A stretch of DNA of 64,000 bases from Flavobacteriia bacterium (GCA_947463445.1 CANHRS010000005.1:1-64000); one strand, 5' to 3'; counted from the first letter of the stretch, positions 8,928 to 19,615 are shown. Numbers and translations are program-made. Notes: generated by a model not told the origin, from the sequence alone.

Positions 8928-11216
8928 CTAATCCAACACTTCCAATTTCGCAAATTTCAACAACAAGGTTTTACTTCCTTCTTGTGGGAAAAAGATAACT
9001 GCCTTTTTTTCTGCTCCAGCACCTTCTAAACGAATTACTTTTCCTTTACCAAATTTTTCGTGAAGTACATTGTAACCAACTTTTAAAGTGGATTCTAATT
9101 CTCCAGAATTTTTACTCGGTCTAGATGTTACATCGGAAAGAGAACGTAAACTTCGCGCTGGTTCAGGAGTGCGATTTAGTCCATGAGATATTGTCCGTTC
9201 AGAAATACCCGAATGTGAATTTAACGAACGACCACCAGTTCTGTTTTGGTAAGGGTTTTCATATTGAATATAGTCTTTGTTTATTTCAGAGATAAAACGA
9301 CTTGGTTCGCTAGTTGTTAAGGATCCAAAAACAAAACGTGAAGCTGCATGAGAAATCGTACATGTTTTTTCGGCTCTAGTAACTGCGACATAAAATAAAC
9401 GTCTTTCTTCTTCCAATTCACTTCGAGTGTTTAATGCCATTTGTGATGGAAATAGATTTTCTTCTAATCCTACCAAATAAACGTGTGGAAATTCCAATCC
9501 TTTACTCGAGTGTATGGTCATTAATGTTATGTGATTCTTTTCGTCTTCTTTTTCATTATCCGCATCTGTTAGTAAGGCAACATCAATCATGAATTCCGAA
9601 AGCGTATTGTTTTCATCTTCCGCTTTAGAATTTGTGAATGCTTTAATACCGTTTAATAACTCTTCAATGTTTTGATAACGCTCCACTTCTTCAGGACCTT
9701 TATCTTTTTCAGAATGCAATTCTTTTAGTATCCCAGATGATTTTGCGATTTCGTATGAAAGGTCGTATGCCTTCATCTTGTCGATTTGAACATGAAAGCT
9801 TTCAATCATTGTAGCGAATTCGGTAAGTTTAGCTTTCGTGGTAGCATTGAGGGCGATTGGATAACGATTGAAGTCATTAATTATATCCCAAATACTCACT
9901 TGGTAGGTATTGGATGCAATGATTAAGTTTTCAATGGATGTTTTACCGATTCCACGTTTTGGGTAATTTACGACACGTTTCAACGCTTCTTCATCTCTTG
10001 GATTAGCCGTCAAACGAAAATATGCTAAAATATCTTTAATCTCTTTACGTTGATAAAAAGATAACCCACCATAAATTTTATAAGGCATATTCAATTTTCG
10101 TAACGCCTCCTCAAATGCTCTAGATTGTCTGTTGGTACGATATAATATAGCAAAGTCATTAAAGGTTAAACCTTCTGCTTGTTTTAAATCATATATTTTG
10201 TTGGAGATAACTTTTCCTTCTTCATTATCCGTTAATGTTTTTATGATTGTAATTGGTTTTCCATCATCGTTTGCAGTCCATACATTTTTTTGAATCTGAT
10301 CTTTGTTTTTGGAGATGACACTATTCGCAGCTTCTACAATTGATTTCGTACTACGATAGTTTTGCTCTAATTTGTATACACGGAAATCTGGATAGTCATT
10401 TTTGAAGTTCAGTATGTTTTGAATATTCGCACCACGGAAAGAGTAAATACTTTGTGCATCGTCCCCAACCACGCAAATATTTTCATAAACAGCTGCCAAT
10501 TTTTTTACAATTAAATATTGTGCATAATTGGTATCCTGATACTCATCGACCAATACATACTTAAATTTGTGTTGGTAATATTGTAATACGTCAGGGAAAT
10601 CTCTTAATAGAACATTTGTATGATATAGTAAATCATCAAAATCCATTGCCCCTGCTTTGAAACAACGATTTGCATAGGTCAGATAAATACGACTGATCTC
10701 AGGTCTACGACTCATTTTATCTTCCTCCATTATTTCCTTATTTTGGGCATATGCCTCGGGAGAGATGAGGTTGTTTTTTGCTGCTGAAATTCTACCTAAA
10801 ACCATACTTGGTTTATAAGTCTTATCATCTAGGTTTAATTCTTTAATGATATCCTTTAGTAAACTCTTAGAATCAGATGTATCATAGATGGTAAAATTTT
10901 GAGGATACCCTAAACGGTCACTATTGAAACGTAAGATACGTGAAAAGACAGAGTGAAATGTTCCCATGGTTATATTTCGAGCTTCACCACCACCAACAAT
11001 TGCATTGATTCTTTCTGTCATTTCTTTTGCTGCTTTATTTGTAAAAGTTAGCGCTAAAACATTGAAAGGGTCAATACCTTGTTTAATCATGTGGGCAATA
11101 CGGTAGGTGAGGACTCTTGTTTTACCAGATCCTGCTCCTGCAATAACCATGATTGGTCCATCAATTTGTTCCACAGCCTCACGTTGGCTACTGTTTAATC
11201 CGTCTAAATATTCCAT
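8928..11216 (-). CDS. UvrD/PcrA-like superfamily 1 DNA helicase
   Basis: 762 aa, the size of UvrD/PcrA/Rep 3'-5' helicases. Walker A AGAGSGKT is at 26-33; Walker B/motif II DEYQDTN is near 225; motifs GDDAQSIYSFRGA, QNYRST, MTIHSSKGLEF and VAVTRAE follow in order. The C-terminal ~50 residues (HEKFGKGKVIRLEG...) form the Tudor-like RNA polymerase-interaction module seen in PcrA/UvrD. Roles in the family are nucleotide excision repair, removal of RecA filaments and rescue of stalled polymerases. The ATG has a -7 box only 5 nt upstream, suggesting a leaderless mRNA. It is divergent from the ribosomal superoperon. Confidence 0.93.
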   Translation of the reverse strand: MEYLDGLNSSQREAVEQIDGPIMVIAGAGSGKTRVLTYRIAHMIKQGIDPFNVLALTFTNKAAKEMTERINAIVGGGEARNITMGTFHSVFSRILRFNSDRLGYPQNFTIYDTSDSKSLLKDIIKELNLDDKTYKPSMVLGRISAAKNNLISPEAYAQNKEIMEEDKMSRRPEISRIYLTYANRCFKAGAMDFDDLLYHTNVLLRDFPDVLQYYQHKFKYVLVDEYQDTNYAQYLIVKKLAAVYENICVVGDDAQSIYSFRGANIQNILNFKNDYPDFRVYKLEQNYRSTKSIVEAANSVISKNKDQIQKNVWTANDDGKPITIIKTLTDNEEGKVISNKIYDLKQAEGLTFNDFAILYRTNRQSRAFEEALRKLNMPYKIYGGLSFYQRKEIKDILAYFRLTANPRDEEALKRVVNYPKRGIGKTSIENLIIASNTYQVSIWDIINDFNRYPIALNATTKAKLTEFATMIESFHVQIDKMKAYDLSYEIAKSSGILKELHSEKDKGPEEVERYQNIEELLNGIKAFTNSKAEDENNTLSEFMIDVALLTDADNEKEDEKNHITLMTIHSSKGLEFPHVYLVGLEENLFPSQMALNTRSELEEERRLFYVAVTRAEKTCTISHAASRFVFGSLTTSEPSRFISEINKDYIQYENPYQNRTGGRSLNSHSGISERTISHGLNRTPEPARSLRSLSDVTSRPSKNSGELESTLKVGYNVLHEKFGKGKVIRLEGAGAEKKAVIFFPQEGSKTLLLKFAKLEVLD

Positions 11217-11221
11217 GTAAA

Positions 11222-11229
11222 CAAAGATA
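11222..11229 (-). promoter_or_regulatory. -7 box TATCTTTG for the UvrD-like helicase
   Basis: Exact TAnnTTTG on the minus strand. Only 5 nt separate it from the ATG at 11216, so the predicted transcription start coincides with the start codon. Confidence 0.6.
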
Positions 11230-11437
11230 CGTTACAAGGATGTAATTTTCAATCATTTTTTGGAATCACTTTTTCTTAATTTAATATTAAACTTATTGCA
11301 AGAGTTTATAATTTGTTCATAACCATAGTTTCTTCAAGAATATCAAGCAGTGCAATGTTCATAACCTTTAATAAAGTGAATAAATTGTTTATTTCAACAT
11401 CTAAATGTGAAAAAATTAGATAAAATCGAGTGTTTAC

Positions 11438-11467
11438 TTGTATTGTATACTTTATTTCGTATCTTTG
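11438..11467 (+). promoter_or_regulatory. Promoter of the str-S10-spc-alpha superoperon
   Basis: TTG at 11438-11440 and TATCTTTG at 11460-11467 with a 19-nt spacer fit the Bacteroidota -33/-7 promoter well. The predicted start is near 11472, about 53 nt before rpsL. Confidence 0.7.
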
Positions 11468-11472
11468 TAGTT

Positions 11473-11490
11473 CCCAAAAGTATGTTTGGG
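11473..11490 (+). promoter_or_regulatory. Stem-loop at the 5' end of the rpsL leader
   Basis: CCCAAA / TTTGGG with a 6-nt loop, lying immediately after the predicted transcription start. A hairpin at the very 5' end could stabilise the long ribosomal transcript or take part in feedback control. There is no T tract, so it is not a terminator. Confidence 0.4.
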
Positions 11491-11524
11491 CTGTTTATTT
11501 ATTAATAAAAGTTAGAGTTTAAGT

Positions 11525-11905
11525 ATGCCAACTATTCAACAATTAGTTCGCAAAGGACGAACGGCAGTAGTTAAGAAAAGCAAGTCAGCTGCTCTTGATT
11601 CTTGCCCGCAACGCAAAGGTGTATGTGTAAGGGTTTACACCACTACTCCTAAAAAGCCGAACTCAGCTATGAGAAAAGTAGCGAGGGTACGTCTCACTAA
11701 TGGTAAGGAAGTAAATGCTTACATCGGTGGTGAAGGACACAATTTACAAGAGCACTCTTTGGTGCTTGTACGTGGAGGAAGAGTAAAAGATCTTCCTGGG
11801 GTTAGATACCACATCGTGCGAGGAGCTGAAGATACAGCTGGTGTAGAAGGTAGAACACAACGTCGATCTAAGTACGGAACTAAGAGACCAAAAGCGAAAA
11901 AATAA
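11525..11905 (+). CDS. rpsL: 30S ribosomal protein S12
   Basis: 126 aa, full length. S12 lies at the decoding centre. The loop TPKKPNS carries Lys43 and GGRVKDLPG carries Lys88, the two positions at which streptomycin-resistance changes arise in E. coli; both are Lys here, as in sensitive wild types. The protein ends in the usual basic tail ([11 protein letters not shown]). First gene of the superoperon, 17 nt ahead of rpsG. Confidence 0.98.
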   Translation: MPTIQQLVRKGRTAVVKKSKSAALDSCPQRKGVCVRVYTTTPKKPNSAMRKVARVRLTNGKEVNAYIGGEGHNLQEHSLVLVRGGRVKDLPGVRYHIVRGAEDTAGVEGRTQRRSKYGTKRPKAKK

Positions 11906-11922
11906 TTTAAAGCTTTCAAGAA

Positions 11923-12393
11923 ATGAGAAGAAGAAAAGCCAAAAAAATCCCGATTCTCCCGGATCCAAAATTTAACGAAATTATCGTTACGAAATTCGTT
12001 AACAATTTAATGTATGACGGGAAAAAAACTCTAGCTTTTAAAATTTTCTACGATGCTATCGAATTGGTAGATTCAAAAGTAGAAGAACAAAGCGGGTTAG
12101 ACGTATGGAAAAAAGCATTGGAAAATGTTACTCCTAGCGTAGAAGTAAGAAGTCGCCGTGTAGGTGGAGCAACGTTCCAAATTCCTACACCGGTTCGTGA
12201 AGAAAGAAAACAATCGTTAGCTATGAAATGGTTAATCGGTTATTCACGTAAACGTAATGAAAAATCTATGGCTGGGAAACTAGCTTCTGAAATCATCGCT
12301 GCTTCGAAAGAAGAAGGTGCTGCATTTAAGAAAAAAGCAGATACATTACGTATGGCTGAAGCAAACAAAGCGTTCTCACACTTTAGATTTTAA
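11923..12393 (+). CDS. rpsG: 30S ribosomal protein S7
   Basis: 156 aa. S7 nucleates assembly of the 30S head. The family pattern [17 protein letters not shown] is present in the middle, and [19 protein letters not shown] follows. In E. coli S7 is the translational repressor of its own operon, binding between rpsL and rpsG. Here that gap is only 17 nt and shows no obvious hairpin, so the same control is unlikely. Confidence 0.98.
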   Translation: MRRRKAKKIPILPDPKFNEIIVTKFVNNLMYDGKKTLAFKIFYDAIELVDSKVEEQSGLDVWKKALENVTPSVEVRSRRVGGATFQIPTPVREERKQSLAMKWLIGYSRKRNEKSMAGKLASEIIAASKEEGAAFKKKADTLRMAEANKAFSHFRF

Positions 12394-12398
12394 TAGTC

Positions 12399-14504
12399 AT
12401 GGCTAGAGATTTAAAATTCACAAGAAATATTGGTATTGCTGCGCATATTGATGCTGGTAAAACTACTACTACTGAGCGTATACTTTATTACGGTGGTGTA
12501 AACCATAAAATTGGTGAGGTACACGATGGTGGTGCTACTATGGACTGGATGGAGCAAGAGCAAGAAAGAGGTATTACTATCACTTCTGCTGCTACTACTT
12601 TGAAATGGCAATACCGTAATCAAGAGTATCACATGAATATTATCGATACTCCTGGACACGTTGATTTTACAGTTGAGGTGAATCGTTCATTACGTGTATT
12701 AGATGGTTTAGTGTTTTTGTTTTCAGCCGTTGATGGTGTTGAACCACAATCTGAAACTAACTGGAGACTTGCAAATAATTATAATGTTCCTCGTATTGGT
12801 TTTGTTAACAAAATGGACCGTTCTGGTGCAGATTTCTTAAACGTGTGTAAACAAGTGAAAGAAATGTTAGGAAGTCACGCTTTACCACTTCAATTAAACA
12901 TTGGTGCAGAAGACGATTTTCAAGGTGTTGTTGACTTAATTAACTTCAGAGGTGTAGTTTGGAATGAGCACGATATGGGTATGACTTTCAAAGAAATTGA
13001 AATTCCTGCTGATATTATTGATGAAGCTCGTCAATTACGTGAAGAATTATTAGAAGCAGTTGCTGAATTCGATGATACATTAATGGAGAAATATTTCGTT
13101 GATCCAGAATCATTAACAGAAAGAGAAATCTTAGATGCGTTAAGAGCTGCTACTATCGCTGGTAAAGTTGTACCTATGATGTGTGGTTCTGCTTTCAAAA
13201 ACAAAGGTGTTCAAGCAATGTTGGATATGGTAATGGAAATTTTACCTTCTCCAATGGATGTTGATGGAATTACAGGAACTGATCCAAAAACTGGTGAAGA
13301 GACTTCTCGTCAACCATCTTATAACGAACCTTTCGCAGCTTTAGCTTTTAAAATTGCAACAGATCCTTTCGTAGGACGTTTATGTTTTATTCGTGCTTAC
13401 TCAGGTAACTTACAAGCTGGTTCTTACGTTTTCAATACAAGATCAGAAAATAAAGAGCGTATTTCTCGTATCTTCCAAATGCATGCTAACAAACAAAATC
13501 AAATTGATGAGTTAGGTGCAGGTGATATTGGTGCTGTAGTAGGATTTAAAGATATTCGTACAGGAGATACTTTGTGTGATGAAAAACACCAAATTATTCT
13601 TGAGTCAATGAATTTCCCTGAGCCTGTAATTGGTTTAGCTATTGAGCCTAAAACACAAGCAGATACAGATAGACTTTCTATTGGTTTGAATAAACTTTCT
13701 GAAGAAGATCCAACTTTCCGTGTTAACACAGACGAAGAGACTGGACAAACAATCATTAGTGGAATGGGTGAGCTTCACTTGGAGATCATTGTTGATCGTT
13801 TAAAAAGAGAATTTAAGGTTGAAGTAAATCAAGGTGCACCTCAGGTATCCTACCGTGAAGCAATTACTGCTGAAGTAGAGCACAGAGAGCAATACAAAAA
13901 ACAATCAGGTGGTCGTGGTAAATTCGCTGACATTTTGGTTAAAATCTCTCCACAAGATAATCAAGAAAAAACAGGATTAGAGTTTGTAAACTCAATTAAA
14001 GGTGGTAACATTCCTCGTGAATTTATTCCTTCTGTTGAAAAAGGATTTAAAGAATCCATGAAAAATGGTGTATTGGCAGGATATTTAGTTGATTCTATGA
14101 AAGTAGAATTATTAGATGGTTCATACCACAACGTCGATTCAGATTCTTTATCTTTTGAGATTTGTGCTAAAATGGCATACCGTGAAGCTTTGAAAAAATG
14201 TAAGCCTATTTTATTAGAGCCTATCATGAAATTAGAAGTGGTTACTCCAGAAGAAAACATGGGTGATGTTGTAGGTGACTTAAACCGTCGTCGTGGTATG
14301 ATGAAAGGTATGGATGATAGAGCTGGTGCAAAAGTGGTTAAAGCGGATGTTCCATTATCTGAAATGTTTGGATATGTAACACAATTACGTACTATAACTT
14401 CTGGTCGTGCTACTTCAAGTATGGAGTTCTCTCATTACGCTGAAGCACCTCGTAACGTTGCTGATGATGTAATCGCGAAAATTAACGGTAAAGTAAACGC
14501 TTAA
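12399..14504 (+). CDS. fusA: Elongation factor G
   Basis: 701 aa translocase GTPase that moves tRNAs and mRNA after peptide-bond formation. G1 [11 protein letters not shown] is at residues 15-25, the switch II motif DTPGHVDF near 85-92 and NKMD near 137-140. Domain IV and V signatures follow, with SGRGKFADI-like sequence in the middle and [13 protein letters not shown] near the end. Only 5 nt separate it from rpsG. Just this one copy is seen in the window. Confidence 0.98.
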   Translation: MARDLKFTRNIGIAAHIDAGKTTTTERILYYGGVNHKIGEVHDGGATMDWMEQEQERGITITSAATTLKWQYRNQEYHMNIIDTPGHVDFTVEVNRSLRVLDGLVFLFSAVDGVEPQSETNWRLANNYNVPRIGFVNKMDRSGADFLNVCKQVKEMLGSHALPLQLNIGAEDDFQGVVDLINFRGVVWNEHDMGMTFKEIEIPADIIDEARQLREELLEAVAEFDDTLMEKYFVDPESLTEREILDALRAATIAGKVVPMMCGSAFKNKGVQAMLDMVMEILPSPMDVDGITGTDPKTGEETSRQPSYNEPFAALAFKIATDPFVGRLCFIRAYSGNLQAGSYVFNTRSENKERISRIFQMHANKQNQIDELGAGDIGAVVGFKDIRTGDTLCDEKHQIILESMNFPEPVIGLAIEPKTQADTDRLSIGLNKLSEEDPTFRVNTDEETGQTIISGMGELHLEIIVDRLKREFKVEVNQGAPQVSYREAITAEVEHREQYKKQSGGRGKFADILVKISPQDNQEKTGLEFVNSIKGGNIPREFIPSVEKGFKESMKNGVLAGYLVDSMKVELLDGSYHNVDSDSLSFEICAKMAYREALKKCKPILLEPIMKLEVVTPEENMGDVVGDLNRRRGMMKGMDDRAGAKVVKADVPLSEMFGYVTQLRTITSGRATSSMEFSHYAEAPRNVADDVIAKINGKVNA

Positions 14505-14516
14505 TAAGATTAACAG

Positions 14517-14822
14517 ATGAGTCAAAAAATAAGAATTAAATTAAAATCGTACGATCACAATTTAGTTGATAAATCAGCTGAGAAAATTGTTAAGACGGTT
14601 AAAGCTACAGGTGCTGTAGTTAGTGGACCAATTCCATTACCAACACACAAAAGAATCTATACTGTATTAAAATCTCCACACGTTAACAAGAAAGCTCGTG
14701 AACAATTCGAGTTATGTTCTTACAAACGTTTGTTAGATATCTACAGTTCTTCTGCAAAAACTGTAGACGCATTAATGAGATTAGAACTTCCTAGTGGAGT
14801 TGACGTAGAAATTAAAGTTTAA
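14517..14822 (+). CDS. rpsJ: 30S ribosomal protein S10
   Basis: 101 aa, normal size. S10 lies in the 30S head; in other bacteria it also pairs with NusB in antitermination. The signature [29 protein letters not shown]-type region is present in the middle of the protein. The gap to fusA is only 12 nt, so no long S10 leader of the E. coli L4-controlled type can be present here. Confidence 0.98.
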   Translation: MSQKIRIKLKSYDHNLVDKSAEKIVKTVKATGAVVSGPIPLPTHKRIYTVLKSPHVNKKAREQFELCSYKRLLDIYSSSAKTVDALMRLELPSGVDVEIKV

Positions 14823-14839
14823 TTATAATAAAATAAAGT

Positions 14840-15454
14840 ATGCCTGGAATAATTGGTAGAAAAGTCGGAATGACTAGCATCTATAGTGCCGAGGGTAAGG
14901 CAACGCCATGCACAGTAATAGAAGCTGGTCCTTGTGTAGTAACTCAGTTAAAAACACAAGAAAGAGATGGATACGACGCAGTACAATTAGGATTTGGAGA
15001 ACGTAAAGAAGTACGTACTCCAAATGCTTTAAAAGGTCACTTCAAAAAAGCGAACACAACACCAAAAGCGAAGCTTGTTGAGTTTAAAGGTTTTGATGGT
15101 TTGAACCTTGGAGATGTTGTGAAAGTAGATATCTTTGAAGAAGGAGAATTTGTTGGAGTAGTAGGTACTTCTAAAGGTAAAGGTTTCCAAGGTGTTGTTC
15201 GAAGACACAATTTTGGCGGAGTAGGTCAAGCTACACACGGTCAACACAATCGTCTTCGTGCACCTGGTTCAATTGGAGCTTGTTCTTATCCTGCTCGTGT
15301 ATTCAAAGGAATGCGTATGGCTGGACAAATGGGAAACAAACGCGTGATGACTGAAAACTTAGTAGTATTGAAAGTTCTTGCTGACAAAAATTTAATAGTG
15401 GTGAAAGGATCGGTTCCTGGAGCTAAAGGTTCAACTGTATTAATCGCGAAATAA
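14840..15454 (+). CDS. rplC: 50S ribosomal protein L3
   Basis: 204 aa. L3 is one of the first proteins to bind 23S rRNA and reaches the peptidyl transferase centre. The signature [20 protein letters not shown] lies near 113-132, within the central extension, and it starts with the usual [15 protein letters not shown]. The stop codon TAA shares its last base with the rplD ATG, pointing to coupled translation. Confidence 0.98.
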   Translation: MPGIIGRKVGMTSIYSAEGKATPCTVIEAGPCVVTQLKTQERDGYDAVQLGFGERKEVRTPNALKGHFKKANTTPKAKLVEFKGFDGLNLGDVVKVDIFEEGEFVGVVGTSKGKGFQGVVRRHNFGGVGQATHGQHNRLRAPGSIGACSYPARVFKGMRMAGQMGNKRVMTENLVVLKVLADKNLIVVKGSVPGAKGSTVLIAK

Positions 15455-16080
15455 TGGAAGTAAAAGTAATTGACCAAAATGGAAAAGCTACTTCTAAAAA
15501 AGTAGCGCTTTCAGATGCAATCTTTGGTATTGAACCAAACGATCACGCAATCTATCTTGATGTTAAGCAACATTTAGCTAATCGTCGTCAAGGAACACAT
15601 AAAGCGAAAGAAAGAGCAGAAATTGCTGGTTCTACACGTAAGATTAAAAAGCAAAAAGGTACTGGTGGTGCTCGTGCTGGTAGTATCAAGTCAGGTACTA
15701 TCGTAGGGGGGGGGCGTATTTTCGGACCTCGTCCACGTAATTACCATTTCAAATTGAATATCAAATTGAAACGTTTAGCTCGTAAATCTGCGTTCGCTTA
15801 TAAAGCAAAATCTGATTCATTAATCGTATTAGAAGATGTAAATTTTGATACAATTAAAACAAAAGGATTTATTTCACTTATTAATAATCTTGAGTTAACG
15901 AATGATAAAGTGCTTTTCATTTTGGGATCACAAAATGATAACGTATATTTGTCTTCTCGTAACTTAAAAAGAGTGAAAGTTGTTACAGCTGATTCAGTTA
16001 ATACATTTGATGTGTTAAATGCTAAAAAAGTAGTAATGGCTGCTAGTTCCATTGAAGTTATCGAAAACATTCTAAACTAA
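15454..16080 (+). CDS. rplD: 50S ribosomal protein L4
   Basis: 208 aa. L4 lines the exit tunnel through its long loop (residues about 45-95, THKAKERAEIAGS...GARAGS). The conserved GGGRIFGPRPRNY is encoded across a run of nine G residues at 15704-15712, an unusual homopolymer in this AT-rich genome and a possible slippage site; the frame as read gives the expected protein. E. coli L4 represses the S10 operon, but no matching leader is present here. Confidence 0.98.
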   Translation: MEVKVIDQNGKATSKKVALSDAIFGIEPNDHAIYLDVKQHLANRRQGTHKAKERAEIAGSTRKIKKQKGTGGARAGSIKSGTIVGGGRIFGPRPRNYHFKLNIKLKRLARKSAFAYKAKSDSLIVLEDVNFDTIKTKGFISLINNLELTNDKVLFILGSQNDNVYLSSRNLKRVKVVTADSVNTFDVLNAKKVVMAASSIEVIENILN

Positions 16081-16087
16081 TTTAGTG

Positions 16088-16384
16088 ATGAATAGAATTA
16101 TTAGAAAGCCACTTATTACAGAAAAAGCAACGCTAGCGATGGAAACTCGTAATCGTTTTACTTTTGAAGTAGAAAAAAGTGCTAACAAAATTGAAATTAA
16201 AAAAGCTGTCGAAAAAATGTATGGAGTTCATGTAACTGAAGTTCGTACACAAACCTATGGCGGTGGTAAATCCTCTGTTAAGCAAACTAACAAAGGTATC
16301 GTTGTGCAACCTAACAATCCTTGGAAAAAAGCGATTGTTACAGTAGCAGATGGAGAAACGATTGATTTGTATAATAACATTTAA
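16088..16384 (+). CDS. rplW: 50S ribosomal protein L23
   Basis: 98 aa from ATG 16088. A GTG at 16085 would add one residue, but MNRIIRKPLITEKAT is the canonical beginning. L23 sits at the tunnel exit and is the docking site for trigger factor and SRP. The C-terminal half carries the VRTQTYGGGKSSVKQTNKG-like loop and ends in the usual beta strand. Confidence 0.96.
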   Translation: MNRIIRKPLITEKATLAMETRNRFTFEVEKSANKIEIKKAVEKMYGVHVTEVRTQTYGGGKSSVKQTNKGIVVQPNNPWKKAIVTVADGETIDLYNNI

Positions 16385-16393
16385 CAAAAAGAA

Positions 16394-17218
16394 ATGGGTC
16401 TTAAAAAATTCAAGCCTACAACTCCAGGGCAAAGACACAAGATCAACAGTACTTATACTGAAGTAACTACTAATGTACCAGAAAAGTCATTAGTAACGAA
16501 AAAGAGTAAAACTGGTGGTCGTAACAATGACGGTAGAATGACCATGAGATACATTGGAGGTGGTCACAAACAAAAATACCGTATCATTGACTTTAAAAGA
16601 GACAAACAGGATATCCCTGCAACTGTCAAAACTATTGAGTACGATCCAAATCGTACAGCTCGTATAGCTTTGTTGTTTTATGCTGATGGTGAAAAAAGAT
16701 ATATTATCGCACCTGAAGGATTGAAAGTTGGTGATACTGTTGTTGCTGGTAAAAATGCTACACCTAACGTGGGTAATGCAATGTTTTTGGCTGATGTTCC
16801 TCTAGGAACAGTTATCCATAACATCGAATTACAACCAGGTAAAGGTGGTGCTATTGCTCGTGGAGCTGGTACTTATGCACAGTTGAACGCTCGTGATGGT
16901 CGTTTTGCAATCATTAAACTTCCTTCTGGTGAAACTAGAATGATTTTGACTACTTGCTTAGCAACTATTGGTTCTGTTTCAAATTCTGAGCATAGCTTAG
17001 TTGTTTCAGGTAAAGCTGGACGTTCAAGATGGTTAGGTAGAAGACCACGTGTTCGTGGTGTTGTAATGAATCCAGTCGATCACCCAATGGGAGGTGGTGA
17101 AGGAAGAAATTCCGGAGGTCACCCTAGATCTCGTAACGGTGTTCTTGCTAAAGGATTCAAAACACGTTCTAAAACCAAATATTCTGATAAATACATCATC
17201 TCGAAAAGTAAGAAATAA
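16394..17218 (+). CDS. rplB: 50S ribosomal protein L2
   Basis: 274 aa, full length. L2 is needed for subunit association and peptidyl transfer. The catalytic-region signature [14 protein letters not shown] is present near residues 222-235 and contains the conserved His required in other bacteria. The N-terminal OB-fold and the SH3-like barrel ([10 protein letters not shown]) are intact. Confidence 0.98.
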   Translation: MGLKKFKPTTPGQRHKINSTYTEVTTNVPEKSLVTKKSKTGGRNNDGRMTMRYIGGGHKQKYRIIDFKRDKQDIPATVKTIEYDPNRTARIALLFYADGEKRYIIAPEGLKVGDTVVAGKNATPNVGNAMFLADVPLGTVIHNIELQPGKGGAIARGAGTYAQLNARDGRFAIIKLPSGETRMILTTCLATIGSVSNSEHSLVVSGKAGRSRWLGRRPRVRGVVMNPVDHPMGGGEGRNSGGHPRSRNGVLAKGFKTRSKTKYSDKYIISKSKK

Positions 17219-17224
17219 TAAGTT

Positions 17225-17503
17225 ATGAGTAGATCGTTGAAAAAACCACCATTCGTACATTATAAATTGTTTAAACGAGTGGAAGAAGCACAAGCTTCAA
17301 ACAGCAAAGCAGTGATCAAGACTTGGTCAAGAGCTTCTACAATTACCCCAGATTTTGTTGGGTTAACTATAGCTGTACACAATGGGAATAAGTTTATTCC
17401 TGTTTTCGCAACAGAGAACATGGTAGGACACAAGTTAGGAGAATTTTCTCCAACGCGTAACTTCCGTGGTCATGGTGCTGATAAGAAAAATAAGAAAAGA
17501 TAG
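17225..17503 (+). CDS. rpsS: 30S ribosomal protein S19
   Basis: 92 aa. S19 forms a complex with S13 in the 30S head. The signature [22 protein letters not shown] and the closing [16 protein letters not shown] are both clear. It starts [11 protein letters not shown], the standard N-terminus, 6 nt after rplB. Confidence 0.98.
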   Translation: MSRSLKKPPFVHYKLFKRVEEAQASNSKAVIKTWSRASTITPDFVGLTIAVHNGNKFIPVFATENMVGHKLGEFSPTRNFRGHGADKKNKKR

Positions 17504-17523
17504 TTTTTAAAATTAGTAGTGAC

Positions 17524-17919
17524 ATGGGCGCTAGAAAAAGAATAAGAGCTGAGAAATTAAAAGAAGAGAAATCTACAACTGCAATTGCAAGTTTGAATGC
17601 TTCTCCTATTGCTCCAAGAAAGATGAGATTAGTTGCAGATCTTGTAAGGGGAGTTGATGTAAATAAAGCTTTAAATATTTTGCAACATAATTCTAAATTT
17701 GCTTCTAAAAGTCTTGAAAAGTTATTGCGTTCAGCAATTGCAAATTGGGAACAAAAAAATGAAGGTAAAAGTATTGAGGACGAAAAATTAGTTGTATCTT
17801 CTATCCAAGTTGATAGTGCTGCAATGATGAAACGTATTCAAACTGCACCTCAAGGTAGAGCTCATAGAATTAGAAAAAGATCGAACCACGTTACCATCAT
17901 TGTAGATGGTGCTAAATAA
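17524..17919 (+). CDS. rplV: 50S ribosomal protein L22
   Basis: 131 aa. L22 is the second constriction protein of the exit tunnel. An N-terminal extension of about 20 basic residues ([17 protein letters not shown]) precedes the conserved core SPRKMR-like segment (here [14 protein letters not shown]). The tunnel hairpin tip [12 protein letters not shown] is in the C-terminal third. The extension is the only departure from a minimal L22. Confidence 0.97.
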   Translation: MGARKRIRAEKLKEEKSTTAIASLNASPIAPRKMRLVADLVRGVDVNKALNILQHNSKFASKSLEKLLRSAIANWEQKNEGKSIEDEKLVVSSIQVDSAAMMKRIQTAPQGRAHRIRKRSNHVTIIVDGAK

Positions 17920-17929
17920 GTAATAGAAC

Positions 17930-18664
17930 ATGGGACAAAAAACAAATCCAATTGGAAATAGATTAGGTTTCATCCACGGATGGGAATCTAATTGGTATGG
18001 TGGAAACGACTATAAGGATAAAATTGTTGAAGACGATAAAATCCGTAAATATTTGTTTACACGTTTATCAAGAGCTAGTCTTTCTAAAATTATCATTGAG
18101 AGAACTTTGAAACTTGTTACTGTTACTATTAATACTGCACGTCCAGGTGTAATTATTGGTAAAGGTGGTCAAGAAGTTGATAAATTGAAAGAAGAGTTAA
18201 AAAAATTGACGAAAAAAGAAATTCAAATCAACATTTTCGAGGTTAAACGTCCAGAACTGGATGCTCGTTTAGTTGCTGATGGAATTGCTCGTCAAATCGA
18301 AGCTCGTATCTCTTTTCGTCGTGCAATCAAGATGGCTATTGGTTCAACGATGAGAATGGGTGCTGAAGGTATCAAGGTTAAAATATCTGGTCGTCTTAAT
18401 GGTGCTGAAATGGCTCGTAATGAGATGTACAAAGATGGACGTACTCCGTTACATACGTTCAGAGCAGATATTGATTACTCTGTTAGTGAAGCGCATACGA
18501 CTTACGGTCGTATTGGAATTAAAGTTTGGATTTGCAAAGGTGAAGTATACGGAAAAAGAGATTTATCTCCAAACGTAGGCATGTCTGCTGCAGGTGCTAA
18601 AGGTGGTGCTACATCACAAGCTCCAAATAACCGTAAGGCTGCTCCAAAAAGAAAGAAAAAATAA
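17930..18664 (+). CDS. rpsC: 30S ribosomal protein S3
   Basis: 244 aa. S3 lines the mRNA entry tunnel and gives the 30S its helicase activity. The KH domain motif [13 protein letters not shown] is near residues 74-86, and the C-terminal domain contains [17 protein letters not shown]. The last ~25 residues are Ala/Lys-rich and look disordered, as in many Bacteroidota S3 proteins. Confidence 0.98.
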   Translation: MGQKTNPIGNRLGFIHGWESNWYGGNDYKDKIVEDDKIRKYLFTRLSRASLSKIIIERTLKLVTVTINTARPGVIIGKGGQEVDKLKEELKKLTKKEIQINIFEVKRPELDARLVADGIARQIEARISFRRAIKMAIGSTMRMGAEGIKVKISGRLNGAEMARNEMYKDGRTPLHTFRADIDYSVSEAHTTYGRIGIKVWICKGEVYGKRDLSPNVGMSAAGAKGGATSQAPNNRKAAPKRKKK

Positions 18665-18686
18665 TTGATTTAATACATTATTAAAG

Positions 18687-19115
18687 ATGTTACAACCAAA
18701 AAGAACCAAATTTAGGAGAGTACAAAAAGGAAGAAATCGTGGTGAAGCTCAAAGAGGTAGCACTATTGCTTTTGGATCTTTTGGACTTAAAACATTGGAA
18801 CCTGCATGGATAACTTCTAGACAAATTGAGGCTTCTCGTATCGCTGTAACTCGTTACATGAAAAGAGAGGGTCAGGTTTGGATTAGAATTTTCCCTGATA
18901 AACCTGTAACTTCTAAGCCTGCAGAGGTAAGGATGGGTAAAGGTAAAGGAGCACCAAGTCACTGGGTAGCAGTTGTTAAACCAGGTCGTATCTTATTTGA
19001 AGCAGACGGTGTACCTTACGAAACTGCAAAAGAAGCATTGCGCTTAGCTGCACAAAAACTTCCAGTAAAATGTAAGTTTATAGTTCGTAATGATTATGTT
19101 GTACCTGGTAAATAA
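18687..19115 (+). CDS. rplP: 50S ribosomal protein L16
   Basis: 142 aa. L16 organises the A site of the 50S. The canonical start [11 protein letters not shown] and the signature [19 protein letters not shown] are present. It lies between rpsC and rpmC with 22 and 7 nt gaps. Confidence 0.98.
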   Translation: MLQPKRTKFRRVQKGRNRGEAQRGSTIAFGSFGLKTLEPAWITSRQIEASRIAVTRYMKREGQVWIRIFPDKPVTSKPAEVRMGKGKGAPSHWVAVVKPGRILFEADGVPYETAKEALRLAAQKLPVKCKFIVRNDYVVPGK

Positions 19116-19122
19116 TTAAGAT

Positions 19123-19317
19123 ATGAAACAACAAGAAATCACCAAGTTATCAGATGCAGACTTAAGAGGTCGTATCGAGACTCTAGAAGAGAAATTGATG
19201 AAGATGAAAGTATCACATGCAGTAACTCCAATAGAAAATCCGTTACAAATCCGTGCAACAAGAAAAACTGTTGCGCGTCTGAAAACAGAATTGGGTAAAC
19301 GTTTAATTCAAGCTTAG
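19123..19317 (+). CDS. rpmC: 50S ribosomal protein L29
   Basis: 64 aa, two-helix protein near the tunnel exit. MKQQEITKLSDADLRGRIE and the closing IRATRKTVARLKTEL-type helix identify it. The gene is too short for more motifs, but its place between rplP and rpsQ is diagnostic. Confidence 0.96.
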   Translation: MKQQEITKLSDADLRGRIETLEEKLMKMKVSHAVTPIENPLQIRATRKTVARLKTELGKRLIQA

Positions 19318-19345
19318 GCTTGTTTAATTTGAAATTTGCTTAGTA

Positions 19346-19606
19346 ATGGAAGAAAAGCGTAATTTAAGAAAAGAAAGAGTAGGTGTTGTTACTAGCGATA
19401 AGATGGAAAAATCTATCGTTGTTTCTGTAGAAAGAAAAGTAAAACATCCAAAGTATGGTAAGTTCGTAAAAAAAACTACTAAATTTGTTGCTCATGATGA
19501 AAACAATGACTGTAACGAAGGCGATACAGTTAGAATCATGGAAACAAGACCCTTGTCAAAGAACAAGAATTGGAGATTAGTAGATATTGTTGAAAGAGCT
19601 AAATAA
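19346..19606 (+). CDS. rpsQ: 30S ribosomal protein S17
   Basis: 86 aa OB-fold protein, a primary 16S rRNA binder. The motifs [14 protein letters not shown] and [10 protein letters not shown]...[16 protein letters not shown] are all present. The 28-nt gap after rpmC is slightly long for this operon but shows no structure. Confidence 0.97.
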   Translation: MEEKRNLRKERVGVVTSDKMEKSIVVSVERKVKHPKYGKFVKKTTKFVAHDENNDCNEGDTVRIMETRPLSKNKNWRLVDIVERAK

Positions 19607-19615
19607 TCATTAATA

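Larger units (their letters stand above)
11217..11524. other. 308-bp divergent promoter region between the helicase gene and rpsL
   Basis: Contains the minus-strand helicase -7 box near 11222 and the plus-strand rpsL promoter and leader hairpin at 11438-11490. The middle part (about 11235-11430) is AT-rich, and I see no ORF, repeat or further motif in it. Confidence 0.6.

Noticed and set aside
11719-11968. Antisense ORFs across rpsL and rpsG
   Set aside because: They mirror conserved ribosomal genes, and no promoter or family match supports them.
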